Part shown: one piece after another, positions 35,530 to 48,888 of the stretch
How positions within the stretch are numbered: the stretch's first letter is position 1
Layout of the letters: every line of letters begins with the position of its first letter
Source of the DNA: Neurospora crassa OR74A
Lineage: Eukaryota > Ascomycota > Sordariomycetes > Sordariales > Sordariaceae
Reading direction: 5' to 3'
Length of the DNA stretch: 64,000 nt
NCBI RefSeq assembly: GCF_000182925.2
Contig: NC_026503.1
Location: forward strand, 4,898,001 to 4,962,000
Translations under genes and position numbers: made by a program
Notes under the pieces: model-generated
Database searches by the model: none
Seen by the model: only the letters and a program-made list of their open reading frames with translations
What the model was told of the DNA's origin: nothing

Positions 35530-37620
35530 TTATAGCCTCTCCCCCCATCTTTTCAAAAACTGCTCCCTCTTTGCATCAGCATTCGAGGCCTTGACAGCCC
35601 CATCAATATCTCCCCTCCATTCTTCTATCTTTTCCAGCTCCTGTCGTATAACCTCCACACTCCCCTCCAACTCCTCATCGACCAACCTCACCGCTCCCCA
35701 CGGACTGTCCGCCAACACCGAGTCCCTCAGCATGGCAAGTGCAGCCTTTGCATCACCTATGTGCTTCGTTACCGCGTCTTCAAAGCTTGATTGCGCAGTG
35801 GACAAGAGTTCGTCGCGCTTTTGTTGGCGGTCTGTTAGGGTGGAGTCGAGAGCTGATTGAAGAGCGGAAAGGTGGGATTGGAGTGATGGATCTGCCACTG
35901 GGATGGAAATGCCGAGGGTTTGGAGGATGGATTTAAGTTCCGGGGATAGTGAGTCAGCAGGGAGTTGGCGGGGAAACGAGGAGTGTCGGCGGTGATGGGA
36001 TGCTGATGTTAAGTCCGGCGACTCTTTGGGGAGGAGGCCGTTGGTATTAAGTTCTGGTCGTGCGAGTTTGGCAAACTCGGCGACGGCTTGTTGATGAGAC
36101 AGATACTCTTGGAGACACGCGCGGATGGTGGTGATGCGGTCGAGCAGGTAATCGAGGCATTCGTCGATCTGGACATGTTAGCTTGGCTTGACAAGAGGTA
36201 AGTACGGATAACCCACGTAATGCGCTGCATGTGTCGACTGCTCAAGTCTGCGACCGTTCTTGGCTGCTAGATCATCAAGAGCAGGTCGCAAGAACTGGTG
36301 CTCGATTGACATCTGACCGACTGGAAGGATCTCGGTGTAGAGTTCCTCCAACTCTCGCTGGACAGCGGCGACATCCTCCACCGTGACGGTGCTACCATGA
36401 TCCCCCGCCCCCGACTCTACCGCGGCATGAAGGGTCTCGAGGTAGATTCTATCCAACCTCGTTCTGATCCCTTCCACGTGGAACTTGATCATTCTATCTC
36501 GCAGCAGATTAGCTTCCCTGCTGTGCCAGACCCTGATGTATCACGTCAAGGACAAGTGTACTCACCTGGCGCAAATGTCACGCAAACTATTGACCATGTC
36601 TTCCTCCGCCTTGCTGGCGTCCTCGCCAGAACAAGACCTACTCAACTGGTCCCCTAATTTCTGAAGACTTGACAAGACATGGTCATCCGAGTGAAACATG
36701 CCATCGACCAGCGTTTCGACGTCGGCTTTCCGTTCTTCATTCTGGGCCTCCAGCTCATCAACCTTGTCGCCCAGGAACAGGGCTAGTTCCACCACCTGTT
36801 ACTCAGTCAGTCGGTGAGTGGCGGAGTCAACCCGATGGACGGAAGATAGTTTAAAGTCATCAGGACCCTGAAGATCTCGGATGGATCGAAACGTGTTTAT
36901 GGTGACATCATGATAAAAAGTAAAACTCACCGACTGGACCAAATCCCTCTGCCGCTCCTCCAGCCCCTTGAGCTGCTGAACCTCCAAGGCGGCCCTGGCT
37001 TGGGTATCCCTCTTGTGCTCGGCAACGAGCCGGTCGAGGTGGTCCTGTTGCTCACGCAGGGCCTCGGTCTGGCGGGTGATGAGACTAGTTGATCGCATGA
37101 GTTCCTGGGTGGCCGCTCTGATCTGGTGATCGCTGAGGGGAGGGATTTTGGACGGATCGCTGGGTTTCAGACCAGACTGGGCAAGGGTGGCTTCCAAGTG
37201 TGGCAGGAGCCCGGCCCGTTCGAGGGCGGCGTACCTGGATGTCGGTATTAGTAGTGTTGGATACAGTATCTGGGACTGTGGCGTCCAGGATAAGGCGCCT
37301 TACTGGTCCATCTCGTCGACAGAGAGCAAAGTGTCTGAGCTGATATGGGTGGTAACCCAGTCGACGAGGGCGTTCCCCGTGAGGCCGCGACTGAAGGTGG
37401 CTTGACTGTGGTCATGGTCATCGGTGTCATCCAGATCATGGTCCATCATGTCATTGTGGTGCCGAACAAGAGCGTCCTCGTAGGCAGCTCTCACCGCCTG
37501 TGCGCCATCAAAGGCAGGGTCGTAGGCGCGCAGGAGGCGGATGAGAGACTCAGGGTCCGAGACCACGTCGTCCACGTTGGCCGGGAACGAGGTTGTTAGT
37601 GATTGCTGTTGTGAGGCCAT
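35530..37620 (-). CDS. Coiled-coil protein, possible augmin subunit HAUS3
   Basis: Five exons, 37620-37304, 37234-36931, 36795-36566, 36493-36217 and 36168-35530, join without frame conflict to 588 aa; all introns are GT-AG with CTAAT/CTAAC-like branch sites. After MASQQQSLTTSFPANVDDVV, residues 75-115 (LVDWVTTHISSDTLLSVDEM, then YAALERAGLLPHLEATL) resemble, from memory, the N-terminal helical domain of animal HAUS3. Most of the rest is predicted coiled coil with heptad-like Leu (RQTEALREQQDHLDRLVAEH, LGDKVDELEAQNEERKADVE). EHQFLRPALDDLAAKNGRRL could match the conserved HAUS3 C-terminal part. Augmin nucleates branching microtubules in the spindle. Coiled coil is clear; HAUS3 is inference. An upstream in-frame ATG at 37818 is possible. 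Confidence 0.75.
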
Positions 37621-40600
37621 GATCTTGATGGGGAAGGATGGAGTCTCGGAGTGTATGGTGTGGACGAAGGGGGCTTGGACGATAGTCAGGGAAGCCTGGT
37701 GTTGTATATGTAAGAGGCTGATCAGCACCAAGGAAGGGTCTGTCTGAATCGTGGTGTGGAAGTGAGTGGTGATGGAAGGTGAATCTGATGGTGGAGGTGT
37801 GAGAGGAGGCCCGATCATCGGCTTGCTAGCAAAAAAAAAACTGTTATGGAATGTCAAGTGTTTTCCATGTCTGTCTCGGAATGGTCGAGATGATATTGAA
37901 TACCTTGACACGAGGCATCGGTGGGTGATTGTTGGATCATGAAGGCGGTTCCTGCATTTGGGGGAATAAAGTTGACTCGCTCCAAAAAGAGAAGGTCAGT
38001 CCAGGAACAGCCTCCCTCTGTTGCCCCGCCTCTGAAGCGGATCGGGCTCTTCCCCGCCTTACGTACATGGCATCTCCTACAGAAAAGCATCAAGAATTGG
38101 CCAAGTAAATGCCTTGTCGTAGTGGATTTCTGGAGCCCTCCAAATGTACTCCACCACAAAGGTCGGGGAAAACCCCACCATGACCCCACCGCAGCCCGTT
38201 GAAGCCCCACTGAAACCCACCTCACCCCAAGTCAGTGGATGTTCTCGACTTGCACGCGAGTCATGATGCCCGTCATTTTGCCATTTGATGATTTGAGAAT
38301 CGGTTTAGATATGCCGGGCATTGCAACCCCAAACGTCCTGTCTCCTCGAATTGCTTGAAAAGGAAAGGCCGCGGCGCCGTTTCGGCGGAGATGGAGAGAC
38401 AGTGAACGGCTGACGGCGGTAGACAGCGGCATATGGAAATCATATTTCTCGGAGGACGGCAGTTGGAGGCCGGTATTGGATTTTGGAAGAATTCAATTTG
38501 GCAGTGGCAGTGAGTGACAGGCGCCAGGCATCCATCCTGCAGCGAATTTAGTGTGCATAACCCATTCAAATGGGGCAGACGCCCTCACTTGGTTGACAGC
38601 TGGACGACGACCTTGTTTCAACGCGACAATTGAACGGGTGACGGGTGCGTGGCTGGTTTTCACCACTTGCTCTCTTTTTATGTGCAGCAATTCATTGTAC
38701 CGACAAGTATCTACACTCATAGTGTAAGTACCTTTTTGTGTGCAAGTTCCTTGTATTCCCCCAATCCTCTTTCCTCTTTCCCTTCCCCTTTCCCATCCCC
38801 GGCCCTTGCTACTTCCCCAAATGTGGATGCTTACTCCACACGGGGAAGGAGAGACGACGTGCCGGGGAGGAGTCCGGCATTGTGGCTTGTTTCTTTACGC
38901 CCGTAGACCATGGAAGGGAACGTAGACCATCGAGAAATGGAATACGCCAACTGATTCCGACCTCCCCCTCTTCCTTCCTCTTTCCCCCAGACCCTCATTC
39001 CATGCCGGCGGGCTAAGCTTCGATTCCGCTGTCTTCCTGTCTTTTGAATCACCATCAATCATCGCCTGACTCCTCTTCTTTTTTTGGTCCGAAGTCGCTG
39101 CTGTGTCCTCGGATGCCCCTCAAAAAACAAAAGCCAAGAAGACCTTGTCAACCGCTCGGGCCATCATCTCAACTGTACTACACCAAAGTAAGAACATCCA
39201 TCCATCCTGTTTACTTGGCTACCTAGGTAGTCGAGCAATGTCTCGAAACTGTTCGTTGGCAATGCGAACCATGATGGATGATAAAAAACGAAGGAGTGCA
39301 CAACATGGCGCTTACGCAGCACCCTCGCAGTCTGTCGCAGCACTCTCGCAGCACATCTGAAGCATGAACCGGGGTTTTCGCGAAATGAAACTTGCCTTCA
39401 TTGGACATGTCCATGTCTGCAAAACCTCAACTCGGCCGTGAAGATAATCACTCTTGCGACGAATTGGGTTTAGCTCGTTTGTCTACCTAGTACTTTTTGT
39501 CCTATTCAGCGGCATGTTCCTATCATGAGTTCGAGTTCCGGTTTGGTGTGTGAAAATATGCGATCGTCTTCTGCTGGCCTGAACCTGTATGCGAACTGCC
39601 CATCCACGTAAATATAGCTTCGTTTCGTCAAAACTCAACCTCGAGGAAACACAACGGGAGGGGAACGTTTCCTATTCCCTAGGCCAAGTCCACGACATCA
39701 CTTTCTCTCCTACAAGTCCGTCGCAACAAGTGACAAAAACATCATTGAAAGCACCACAAGGCATGACCAAGATGTTAGTAGTAGGTAGTGTTTACACTTG
39801 TCTAGACTTTCTTAAGCTTATCACAATTGAAGCCGTCCGTCCGTTGCCACTCCCGCTACCTATATTATCGACAAAAGAGAGGAAGGGAGAAAAACATGCT
39901 CCGTTTCGCCAGCTTCGTTGCCCTCGCCAGCGTGGGCCAACTGGCGCGGCTCGATCCGCGGGCAACCGTTACTTTTCGGCGTCCGGCCAGCGGGCACATG
40001 CATGTCATGTCTTTCTTGCCACAGGACAGGTTGATAGACGAAGGGAACTAAAGTCATGGGTCACCCATGCGTATTGAACGTTATGCTTTCGTTCTGCTGG
40101 CTGGCTTGCTTGCTTGTCATGGAAATGTTTTACTTTTCCAGCATGGTGACTGGCGGGTATAAGTAATTCCTGATGCACCCAATTATGCAATGCATCTTTG
40201 GGCCTGCATACTTACCTACATAGTACATACCGACCGACTGCAGCAACGCGCCTATAGTCTAGTATGTAGTATGCAACCGGTAGAGGATGGTAACAGGTAG
40301 GTAACCAAGTTGACCAATACTACTAAGGTACCTTTCAAGCCCTCCAATTTAACAGTTGCCTGATTTGGCTTGAGTGTGTGTTTCGCTTGGACCCTGAAGT
40401 TTTTGTGGTGATTCTAGGTGACGCGGCGCCTTATACCTCATATCTTTTATATGAAAATGGCGAGTCTTACGGATTTGAGGGTTAGAAACCCGTGTCGCCG
40501 GTTCACGGCCATGGCGCCGATGGTGGTGGCGGTGGCGCGGCCGCGGCTTTGTTTGACTGAGAGCGAGAGATGGGCTTGCCGGTTGCAACAAACCTCCTGT

Positions 40601-43600
40601 TGGCTTGAGTGAGTTCTCCATATATTACTACCCGCTACGAACGACGCCAGCTTAGCCGCAATCTCACATCCGAATCTACTTACCTAGAAACCGTGACATT
40701 TTCTTGGATACGTAGTGGGAGTGACGAACAAAAAGTTTGAAACTTTTGCCCCTCGCGGCTTTCGTCCAAGCAGAACTTTCGGTAACCCATCACGAAGATT
40801 CACAAGGTTGACAAACCTCGGGTCTTTCATGAGAAAAATCCACCTTGAAGAATAATGTATAGACAAGAGAGTAACTACCTGCCCCTTACCCCCCTTGAGT
40901 TACTCACTTGTAGAGTCCTGCTGAGATACCTGATACCTAGGTAATCAAGTCGGACAATGTACAACTCGGACGACAATTTTAGGTTGTGTGTCCAACAATT
41001 TTCATCTTTTCTTTCCACACAGACAGATACACTGCTTTCGGACACTTTTGATCCCGACATCTTTTTGCCATCCCCCTAGAAACCCCGTTCCGGTTGGACC
41101 ACGACAGAAACAATTGGAGACTGGAAAAACAAAAAAAAAACAAAAAAGCGGAGTGGTTGAGTAACTGACTGCGTTGTGCCGCGTCCCAAGACCTAGGCCT
41201 CGGGAATTTGTCCAGGCTCCTTGATGATATTTCCTGGTCGGTCATATAAGCGGCAACACGGAGAGATAAGTGGTGGAGAACTAGGGTAGATGGAGCCGGG
41301 AAGAGGGACGGGGAAACGGCGAGGCGGAAAGATGGAATGAAGGGACGGGAAGAAGTGGATAACGGGCAATAAGACGGGCCTTTCCATCATGGTCTATGCT
41401 AGCTTGAGTATCCCGTCTGTTTCTATTCCCGTACAAGATATAAAGACCGTGGTACTGAAGTGGGTGGAAGGATGGAGGAACATGGAGAAGCGGACGGCTT
41501 CCAGCTGCTGTCAAGTTTATAAGTGTCCTATTCTCATCCCATTGCTTGATTCCGAGACTCCGAAGACCGGATGGACCCCCACAAAATTACATCTGAAAGC
41601 AAACATTATATGCCCAATATTGGAAAGAAATCCGTGATGAACAACATCAGCTCCCGTTGAAGAAAATGGTGATGGGATTATGATGAAATTCCAAGTCAAT
41701 GGGGAAAAGGTGGCAATGCAAGGCACACGAACCGACCTGAGACCGACATCAAGAGACCAACTCGTTTCCCATGTTGATGTTTGAGGAGATGCTTGGAATC
41801 ATGCCTGAACTTGAGACAAGCAGGACGGCGATGATAACCTGGCAGTCTGGATCTGGTCGAATGCATGGATTGGATATATTGCCATCCTGATGAGGGGTTC
41901 GTTGGGGGGGAGGGGGGGGGGGGGGGTGAAAGGACCCCGAACACTTCCCTCGTTTGGGCAACCCGGGTCAGAGGCCTGAAAGGGTACCTACAAGTCGGGC
42001 ACCTAGTTCAGGCTGTTGCTGCACACGAGGAAACACGGCAGAAAGCTGAGGTGATTGTTATTCGGTGCTGATGTGAGCGGCAAGAGACCTGAATGGAGAT
42101 GGAGATGAGGAAATGCAACTGAACGAAGACTGTTTGGCGGATGACAGGGGCCTTCTTCCCCGCGTTAACAGATAAAAGCTGGAAACAGGGGCATCTCTGT
42201 TAGTGCATCCTATCCATGTCTCCTTCCCGCTTTCTCTTCTCCACAGCCCAGAAATGATCGGCCGCCAGTACCAGTGGTGGCTGCGGCGCTAAGCCCGATT
42301 GAGACCCCACTGACCCCCAACGCTGCCCCGAATCTCCCACATTGAGGAAGAGGAGGGAGCGCCTCATGACGCCTCCAGTCCGATCCAGGAACCGGGCGAT
42401 TCAACGGCGGAAGGCACGGGAAAGACTGGAAACTCAACTCGGATCAAACAGGAAGGGACAATGTTCAATCTCTGACACTCACATGTTTCGTCATCGAAGA
42501 GATTTTCATCAAACGCTTTGACCAAGAAAAAGAAAAGAAACGACGAACAACAACAGTCAACAGCCACCACCACCGCAAGTGAAGTTCCTCAAATGGATGG
42601 GCGATAACGAAGTACTTACCGTTCAGCCAAAGAAACGCCGCGCATCCGCGGATCTGACTTCAGTCCTCTCCCCTCCCCTGCCTGCCTGCCTCCCGCTCCC
42701 GGGCCGCTCCCAATGCCGTTCAAGAGATGACGGGACCCAAATGATGAATTGGGACAATATTTCCGACGACGAGCAGCAGATACGGACATTGACAAGGACA
42801 ACGGCAGAGACGACGCCCCCCTAGAAACGCCCCAAGACGCCCTGGACTTTGACGCTCCAAAATCTACTGGTCATGGCGTGATTTTGTCCCTCCTTCGTTT
42901 GACCTCAAATCTGCAGGCCATCGCAGGCGGGCCGCGGCTAGATGCTCGTTCTTAATCGCAGACCTAAGCCAGGAACCAGCAACAACCAAGTAGTACCGTC
43001 GAACATGGGATGGTACAACCAGGCAAGCCTCCTTTCACTGAGCTCATTCTCTGCTGTCAACAAGTGCCATACGAGTGTCAACGACGAAAACAATTGACAC
43101 ACCGACTTGTTGACGTGTCGCTCCTTTGCATCACCCACAACACTGGCCTCCCGGGATTGCACGCAAGAAGCAAGCAAGCAAGCAAGCAAGTAATTGTACC
43201 AAAGGTCACCACGGTGACAGGGTGCCAATTGATAACGGTGCGTATCATGATGGACATGGACACGGATGGACATGATGGAAATGGACGGGACTGGAAACGG
43301 GTTTGGCTCGCGGCGACTTGGACAGACAGACACACACTGACCGGCGGCAACACGGATCACGGGCCACGAATAGTACCTCCTGTCCCCTCGCTCCCTCTCT
43401 CTTATTCGGAACTGTGTGAGGCTCCTTCGTCCTTCGGTTGTTTTTTGTGTCGTCGTCGTCGTCGTCGTCGTCAAGGTTCACATACCTGCCTTGGATTTTT
43501 CATCCACTCAGTCATGAAAACCTTGAAGGATTCTATTCACAGAAGGAGCAACAGGGCCCGAGTATCATGGAAGTAGACGTGGGTGGACAAGAACTCCCAT

Positions 43601-44446
43601 CAAACGTTCATTCCCTTCACCCTTCTGGCACATCTTCCAGGTTCCCATCCCATAGATGCCCCCTTCACAGTTCACCGGCATGGCCTATTCGTTCGATCGT
43701 AAAGGGGATGGGCTCTCGTGGATCCTGTCGTGAAACTATCGCGGCGAGGGTTCTTTCGCCTAACTCGTCTACCCTTTCCCTTTTTTCCATCAACCACAGG
43801 GATCCCTTCCTTCTTTCCCTCTTCACCCTTTACTTCAGGGATCTGTATCGCCGTCAAGATTCCGTTTCCTGGTTGTTGGATCAAGCTCTGCCGGCTTGTT
43901 GACTTCAGTTGGTTCCCCCTCTGTGATTTTCACTGTCTGGCACGACGTCACTAAACACCGGCATATCTTATTCCGAACCTAAGGACCCTCCGTCCAAACC
44001 ATTCACTCAGCCAGCCCCTGCAAACCCGGGACCACATCCACAGAAAGTCTTCGCGGAAAGCAAGAGATCCATAACCAAGCAATGCCAAACACCATCCGTG
44101 CCAAGTGGCTTTCTTGACCGCCGCCGCCGAACCACATGGCGTGGGGGAGGACAAACGATAAACCCGTCCTCTATCTTTCCCATGTACTCCACGCCTGTCC
44201 ATGGGAAAACCCTACAGTACTGTTGTTCCAGGCCTATTCTTGCAGGCAGTCGTTGTCCTAGACACCACGAGGTGTCTGCAAATGTCAAGAGCGAACCCCG
44301 AAAAAGCCCTTTATCAAGACCAACGCCGCCTGCCACTTCCTCTCCTTTTTGGCCCATGTCTCACACCGCCTGGCATATGCTCAGGTTGACTTTCCCTATA
44401 ACCCTTCACACGACTCTTCACGCGACTCCACACCCTTGGGTCTACC
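37621..44446. other. Large gene-free gap between divergent genes
   Basis: The longest stretch without a supported gene, 6.8 kb. Features seen are a G-rich tract with a long G run at about 41908-41927, (AAGC)n at about 43168-43190 and (GTC)n at about 43450-43473. Frames of up to 188 codons overlap on both strands without codon bias. The flanking genes are divergent, so promoters and long leaders may fill part of it; a non-coding RNA cannot be excluded. Confidence 0.45.
43450..43473 (+). repeat. (GTC)n microsatellite
   Basis: Eight GTC/CGT copies about 1 kb before the LrgA-LrgB gene. Confidence 0.85.
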
Positions 44447-46487
44447 ATGGCTTCTACTTTACCATCGGCACTTCCTTCGGCAACACCTACATTCGCCATG
44501 TGCCTATTCACCTCAACAACAGCGAGGCAGCGTTACGCAAGGCTGCGGCACTACTTGCACAAGCACACACAGCTATGGGACGGCGTGGTAGCAACTCTAT
44601 TGATATGTATGGCACAGCTTGCCATAGCCGGCATCGATCTGATGCTGGACAACCATAGCGTGGACTTTCCCCCTTCGATATTGGCAATGGTCGCCGTCTT
44701 CGTCGTCTTGTCCGCTTGCGGGTGTGTTCTGCCCAGACTGGAGGAGTTTTATCAAAAGCACCTGAGCCGCGCGGTACGTGTCTTACCCCGGACTGAACTG
44801 ACGGAACGCTTTGGCCTCCCCATACTAACATGGGCAGACCAATCTTCTCAACCGACACATGTCCATCGGCTTCACCATCCCTTTTGTCATGATATGTCGA
44901 GGACCACTTGCTGATGCCCGTACCGTGGGGCTTGTTATCGCTTGCTTCGGTAAGACGCTCACATTGGAAATCATGTGGGGGTTATGCTAACACAGACAAG
45001 TGCTTACGGGAATTATTAACGCGGTATTGACATACTCTCTGGCTTTACCAATTCACTCGTTGATGGTCCGCTGGACACGATCATGCACTCTCCCCCGCGA
45101 GTCGGATAATATGGAAGTGATTGAAGGCCATAGAGAAAGGTGGAGCTGGATGTCTTCGAAGATAATATTCGAGCCCAATTCCTTGGCGAGCAGTTTTAAC
45201 TTCGGTGTGTCTTGTTCTGGCGAAGAGAGCGCTTGCGAAGGGACCCGACCTCCGACTTCCCTCGAAAATACCCCGCCTACAGTGGTACAAGAGACACCGA
45301 GGACAGGATTCCGAGGATGGCTTAGCCGAAACCCGATATTGGTCCTGTGTTGGTTCCTGACTTTCACCGTTGGGATTCCCCTACGATATGCGGTGCATCG
45401 TGACGCCCCTCTTGCGACCTTTCTCCTCTTCGCCACTTGGTTCACTATGCTGGAAGTCCAAAGAGCCGTTAAAAGTGCCGAAGGGTTCGCTCCCTGGATC
45501 CGAATCACCCTGACCGGTTCTCTCAACGCGGTACTATGGACTTCCCTCGTCATGATGGGTTACATTTACATTGACGCTGCGATTAGTGATCGAGCCTTGG
45601 GCAAGATGCTGGACACCTTGCAGACTAAGACAACCCTCTCCCACCTCCTTCTTCATAGTGTCAATGGCGGGGTCGATGCCGAGGGAAACAAGCTCAACGT
45701 ATCCATGGCCGCAGGCGATATCGCCCAGTCCATCTTGAATGCCGGTTTGGTGGCCTGGGGCCTCAAACTGTATGAGTACCGGCGCCAGTTACTTTCCCGC
45801 GCCGGGTTGACCGTTCTCATAGTTTCCTCCATTCTCGCCATCGGTAACGTCGCCTTGGGTCCTCTACTCACTCGCGCCATTGGCCTCGGCCCCGCCTCCC
45901 GCAACATCGCCTACACTGCTCGCAGCGTCACCATTGCGATGGGCGCCCCGGTCATGATTACCATGGGAGGCGATGCTAGCCTCAACGCGACCATGGTGGT
46001 CATTAGTGGGATCATCTTCCAGATGGGATTGGGATTTGGGCTTGGTAGCTGGTTGGAACGGACGATTTTCTCGTGCTTCGTCACGCAGCAAGATGCAACA
46101 GTCAATACCTCACCCGAACAGCCCGAGGAGAAGCCAGAAGCAGAAGCTAAGACTGAACCTAAGGCGAGCCAGGCTGAGCTGCTCACTGTGCCCGTTCGGC
46201 GATCATTTGACCTCGAGGCCGCTCAACGGACCCGCACGACAGCGCCTGCCATAGCTTCACCCGCACAAGGCGAGGGGATGAACGACCCGCATACGGTAGC
46301 GGCTGGTCTGACAATCGGCATCAACTCGGCCGCAATGGGAACTGCATACTTGTATGAGGTGGGAAGCGAAGCGGCACCATACTCGGCTCTGTCGATGATG
46401 GCCTTGGGAGTCATGACGGTCGGGTTTGCAAGTATCATGCCGTTGGCGGAGTGGGTAGTGGCAAGCGTGGGCGGGACTATGCCATGA
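44447..46487 (+). CDS. LrgA-LrgB fusion membrane protein
   Basis: Exons 44447-44773, 44838-44949 and 45001-46487 join to 641 aa. The N-terminal part has LrgA-like helices (VATLLICMAQLAIAGIDLML, VDFPPSILAMVAVFVVLSAC, MSIGFTIPFVMICRGPLADA). A polar loop of about 90 residues follows. The C-terminal half is LrgB-like: ARSVTIAMGAPVMITMGGDA, ATMVVISGIIFQMGLGFGLG and, after another polar insert, TVAAGLTIGINSAAMGTAYL with the conserved GINSAAMGTA motif. In bacteria LrgA and LrgB are separate holin-like membrane proteins linked to murein hydrolase control and pyruvate uptake; in plants a fused LrgAB protein (PLGG1) moves glycolate and glycerate across the chloroplast envelope. Small-organic-acid transport is the likely role here, but substrate and membrane are unknown. 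Confidence 0.85.
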
Positions 46488-48888
46488 TCTTACTACCTAC
46501 ACGACCTAGAACTCGACAACTACATACCGACACGAGACCTAAGAACACATGAATACCCATGGACACGATCTACAATATGGCCAGCAACAACGACACCAGA
46601 TACACGGAAATAAGCGAACAAAAGAACTCCATCGATATAACTCAAATAACCTTACATACAAAAGCTCCTCGTTGAGCGAGTCGAGCACCCTCTTCTCATT
46701 TCCCCGCACATTTCTCTCCAAGTTTTCCTAGTTGTACATACCTACCACCCCCGTTGCATCGTTCGGATGGGAACAAGAGCATCATCAAACGGGGTGGAAG
46801 CACTGGTTTAACAGGACAGTCACCGCCGCCGCATGTGACAAGGAAAGGGACAGAAAAGCAGCCAGCAAGGCAACCTGGCCAGCTCAGAACTGCAAAAAAG
46901 ATCATTCGGCAAAAGCCAACAACATATCGATCACAACGGACAATGGGGACAGAAAGGAGTGTAAAGGGTACGACAAGGAACGAAAGTCATGGTTACGAAT
47001 CATGCTCTGATGCTCACGATAACGACTATGGTCGGATCACACTTTTCCTTTACTTGGTTTCGGGGACACAAATGGCGTTTTGGTTCGCTTCTTCTTTTTT
47101 TCCCCTTTGGTTTTTCGGCCAGTCAGTCGGTCGTCACGGTTTCTACGTGTGCGCTGACTATCATATTATATACCCCATTTCTTAGAACTCTTTGCGGTCG
47201 AGCACTGGCTCCCGCGGTTTTTTTTCTTTTTCGTCGCGGGTCATTCTTCGTCATCAATTTTCCTCTGTCCTTACCTAGGTACTTCCAGGACACAATCAGA
47301 TGGGTCAAAGTCAATGAAGGGTCAAGGGGGCCATGGAGTTCAAGGTTCACCCCGATTTCGGACTGATGACATCAAAATCTGGTCTGGTGCGCCGCGGTAT
47401 TCTGGAGTTTGTCGAGGCTGCTAGCAGTTCTTCCTCTTTTCGCTGCCCTGGATACTGGATCGGGGGGTGAACACACACAGATCAGGTCTTTCTTCTCGGT
47501 GGTGGCTGCTGTCCTCCCTCGAATCTCTGGAATCTCTATATCTCGATCAAGACACAAGAAAGAGTTTACCAAGAGAAAGACATACATAATATTTCAGCTT
47601 GTTAGAGTATAGAAATAAACCAAGTATCCTAGCATTTTGATCACCATCAATGGGCATATCATGCATACATGTACGGCAGTCCTCCGCGACATAGTATTTT
47701 ACTTCAGATCAGTTAGTTCTCTGCTCAATATGGACTTGATGAGAATGAATGAAACCCGCTAGCTACTTAGCTCTCTTCTCCTTCGGAGCCTCATCTTTGG
47801 TGTATTTTTTTTTTTTTTCTTTTCTTCCCTCAGTCCCTCAGCAGAATTCCAGCGGGAAAAAAAAAAGAGGGAAAAAAAGAACAAAGACTGTCATCCAGAT
47901 ATCAAAGTCTTCTTAGAAGAATGTTAACACTCGGCTACTTACTTACCTCTAGGTAGCTAATGAAAAGCCCTAATGTTATCATATGTAGGAGGACTTGGTA
48001 GTCAACAAGGGCATAATGTAGGTACCTACCTAGGTAGGGACCTTAGGTAGGTAGGGTAGGGACCTTAGGTACCTAAGTAGGTAGAGAGAGGTACGGATCA
48101 CGCACACGCATACATGGATGATGCACGCAGCTTGCTCAGGTAGACTAGACTAGACTAGTAAGTACGTAGTTAGTTAGTTGCTCATTGATTGATACGTATT
48201 CTCCCTTTAACTTTAACGCTGTTTCTTCTACCTTACCTTAGTTAATAATAGTGTAAAATAGCTCCAGACATGTCGATTCTGTCTTTCCATCTTCCTAGGT
48301 CTCGAACCCCAGCCAGCCACATAGAGAGGGGATCGGAGGTAATCTAAGTAAATAGCTAGTACTCAAGCTAGGAATCACTTGGGGTGCTTGCCTGGCCGTC
48401 GCTTAGTTACTTGGGGCATTGGACCATGTTAGGTCCCCGTTGTGTATTGTGTGTGTGTCTCGAAATGTGAAATGTTTTATTTTGTCTGCTTTTTATTTTT
48501 TATTCTTTTTGTTCCTATCCGGCTGTTTTCCTTTGGGTTTCCCCCCTATCCGCACTTGAGCCAGGAGAACCCAGATATTTCTACCTAGCCTTTTGTTGCC
48601 TTTTTCGTACTACGTACAGTAATCCGACAATATCAAAGTTCCAGTGACCGCATAATGGCGTAATGCGTCATCGCGGCCATCATCTTTTGGGTTTCCGATA
48701 TAAAGAGTTGTGTTCCCGGTCTCATCCCTCGAATTCCTCCTCTCCTTCGTACCATCGCAAAGCGCCGCGCTCGAAGCAAAATCCCTAATTCGTCTTCCCT
48801 ATACTATCATGCACGCTCTCAGCGCCCTTTGATGTTCCTCTTTATCAGAGGCAGTGGTCATTATTGATCGTCGTGGCGTATCGGGATC
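46488..48888. other. Gene-free 3' flanks of convergent genes
   Basis: 2.4 kb between the convergent LrgA-LrgB and ssp-1 genes. No gene seen. It holds T and A runs (about 47805-47880), an AGGT/ACCT island at 47995-48090 and TAGAC/TTAG short repeats near 48145-48180. Confidence 0.5.
47995..48090. repeat. AGGT/ACCT tetranucleotide island
   Basis: TAGGTACCTACCTAGGTAGG and further AGGTAGGTAGG copies in both orientations, in the gap between convergent genes. Confidence 0.75.

Noticed and set aside
42938-43902. Frames of 154-188 codons on both strands before the LrgA-LrgB gene
   Set aside because: They overlap each other, cross a (GTC)n repeat and show no recognisable protein features.
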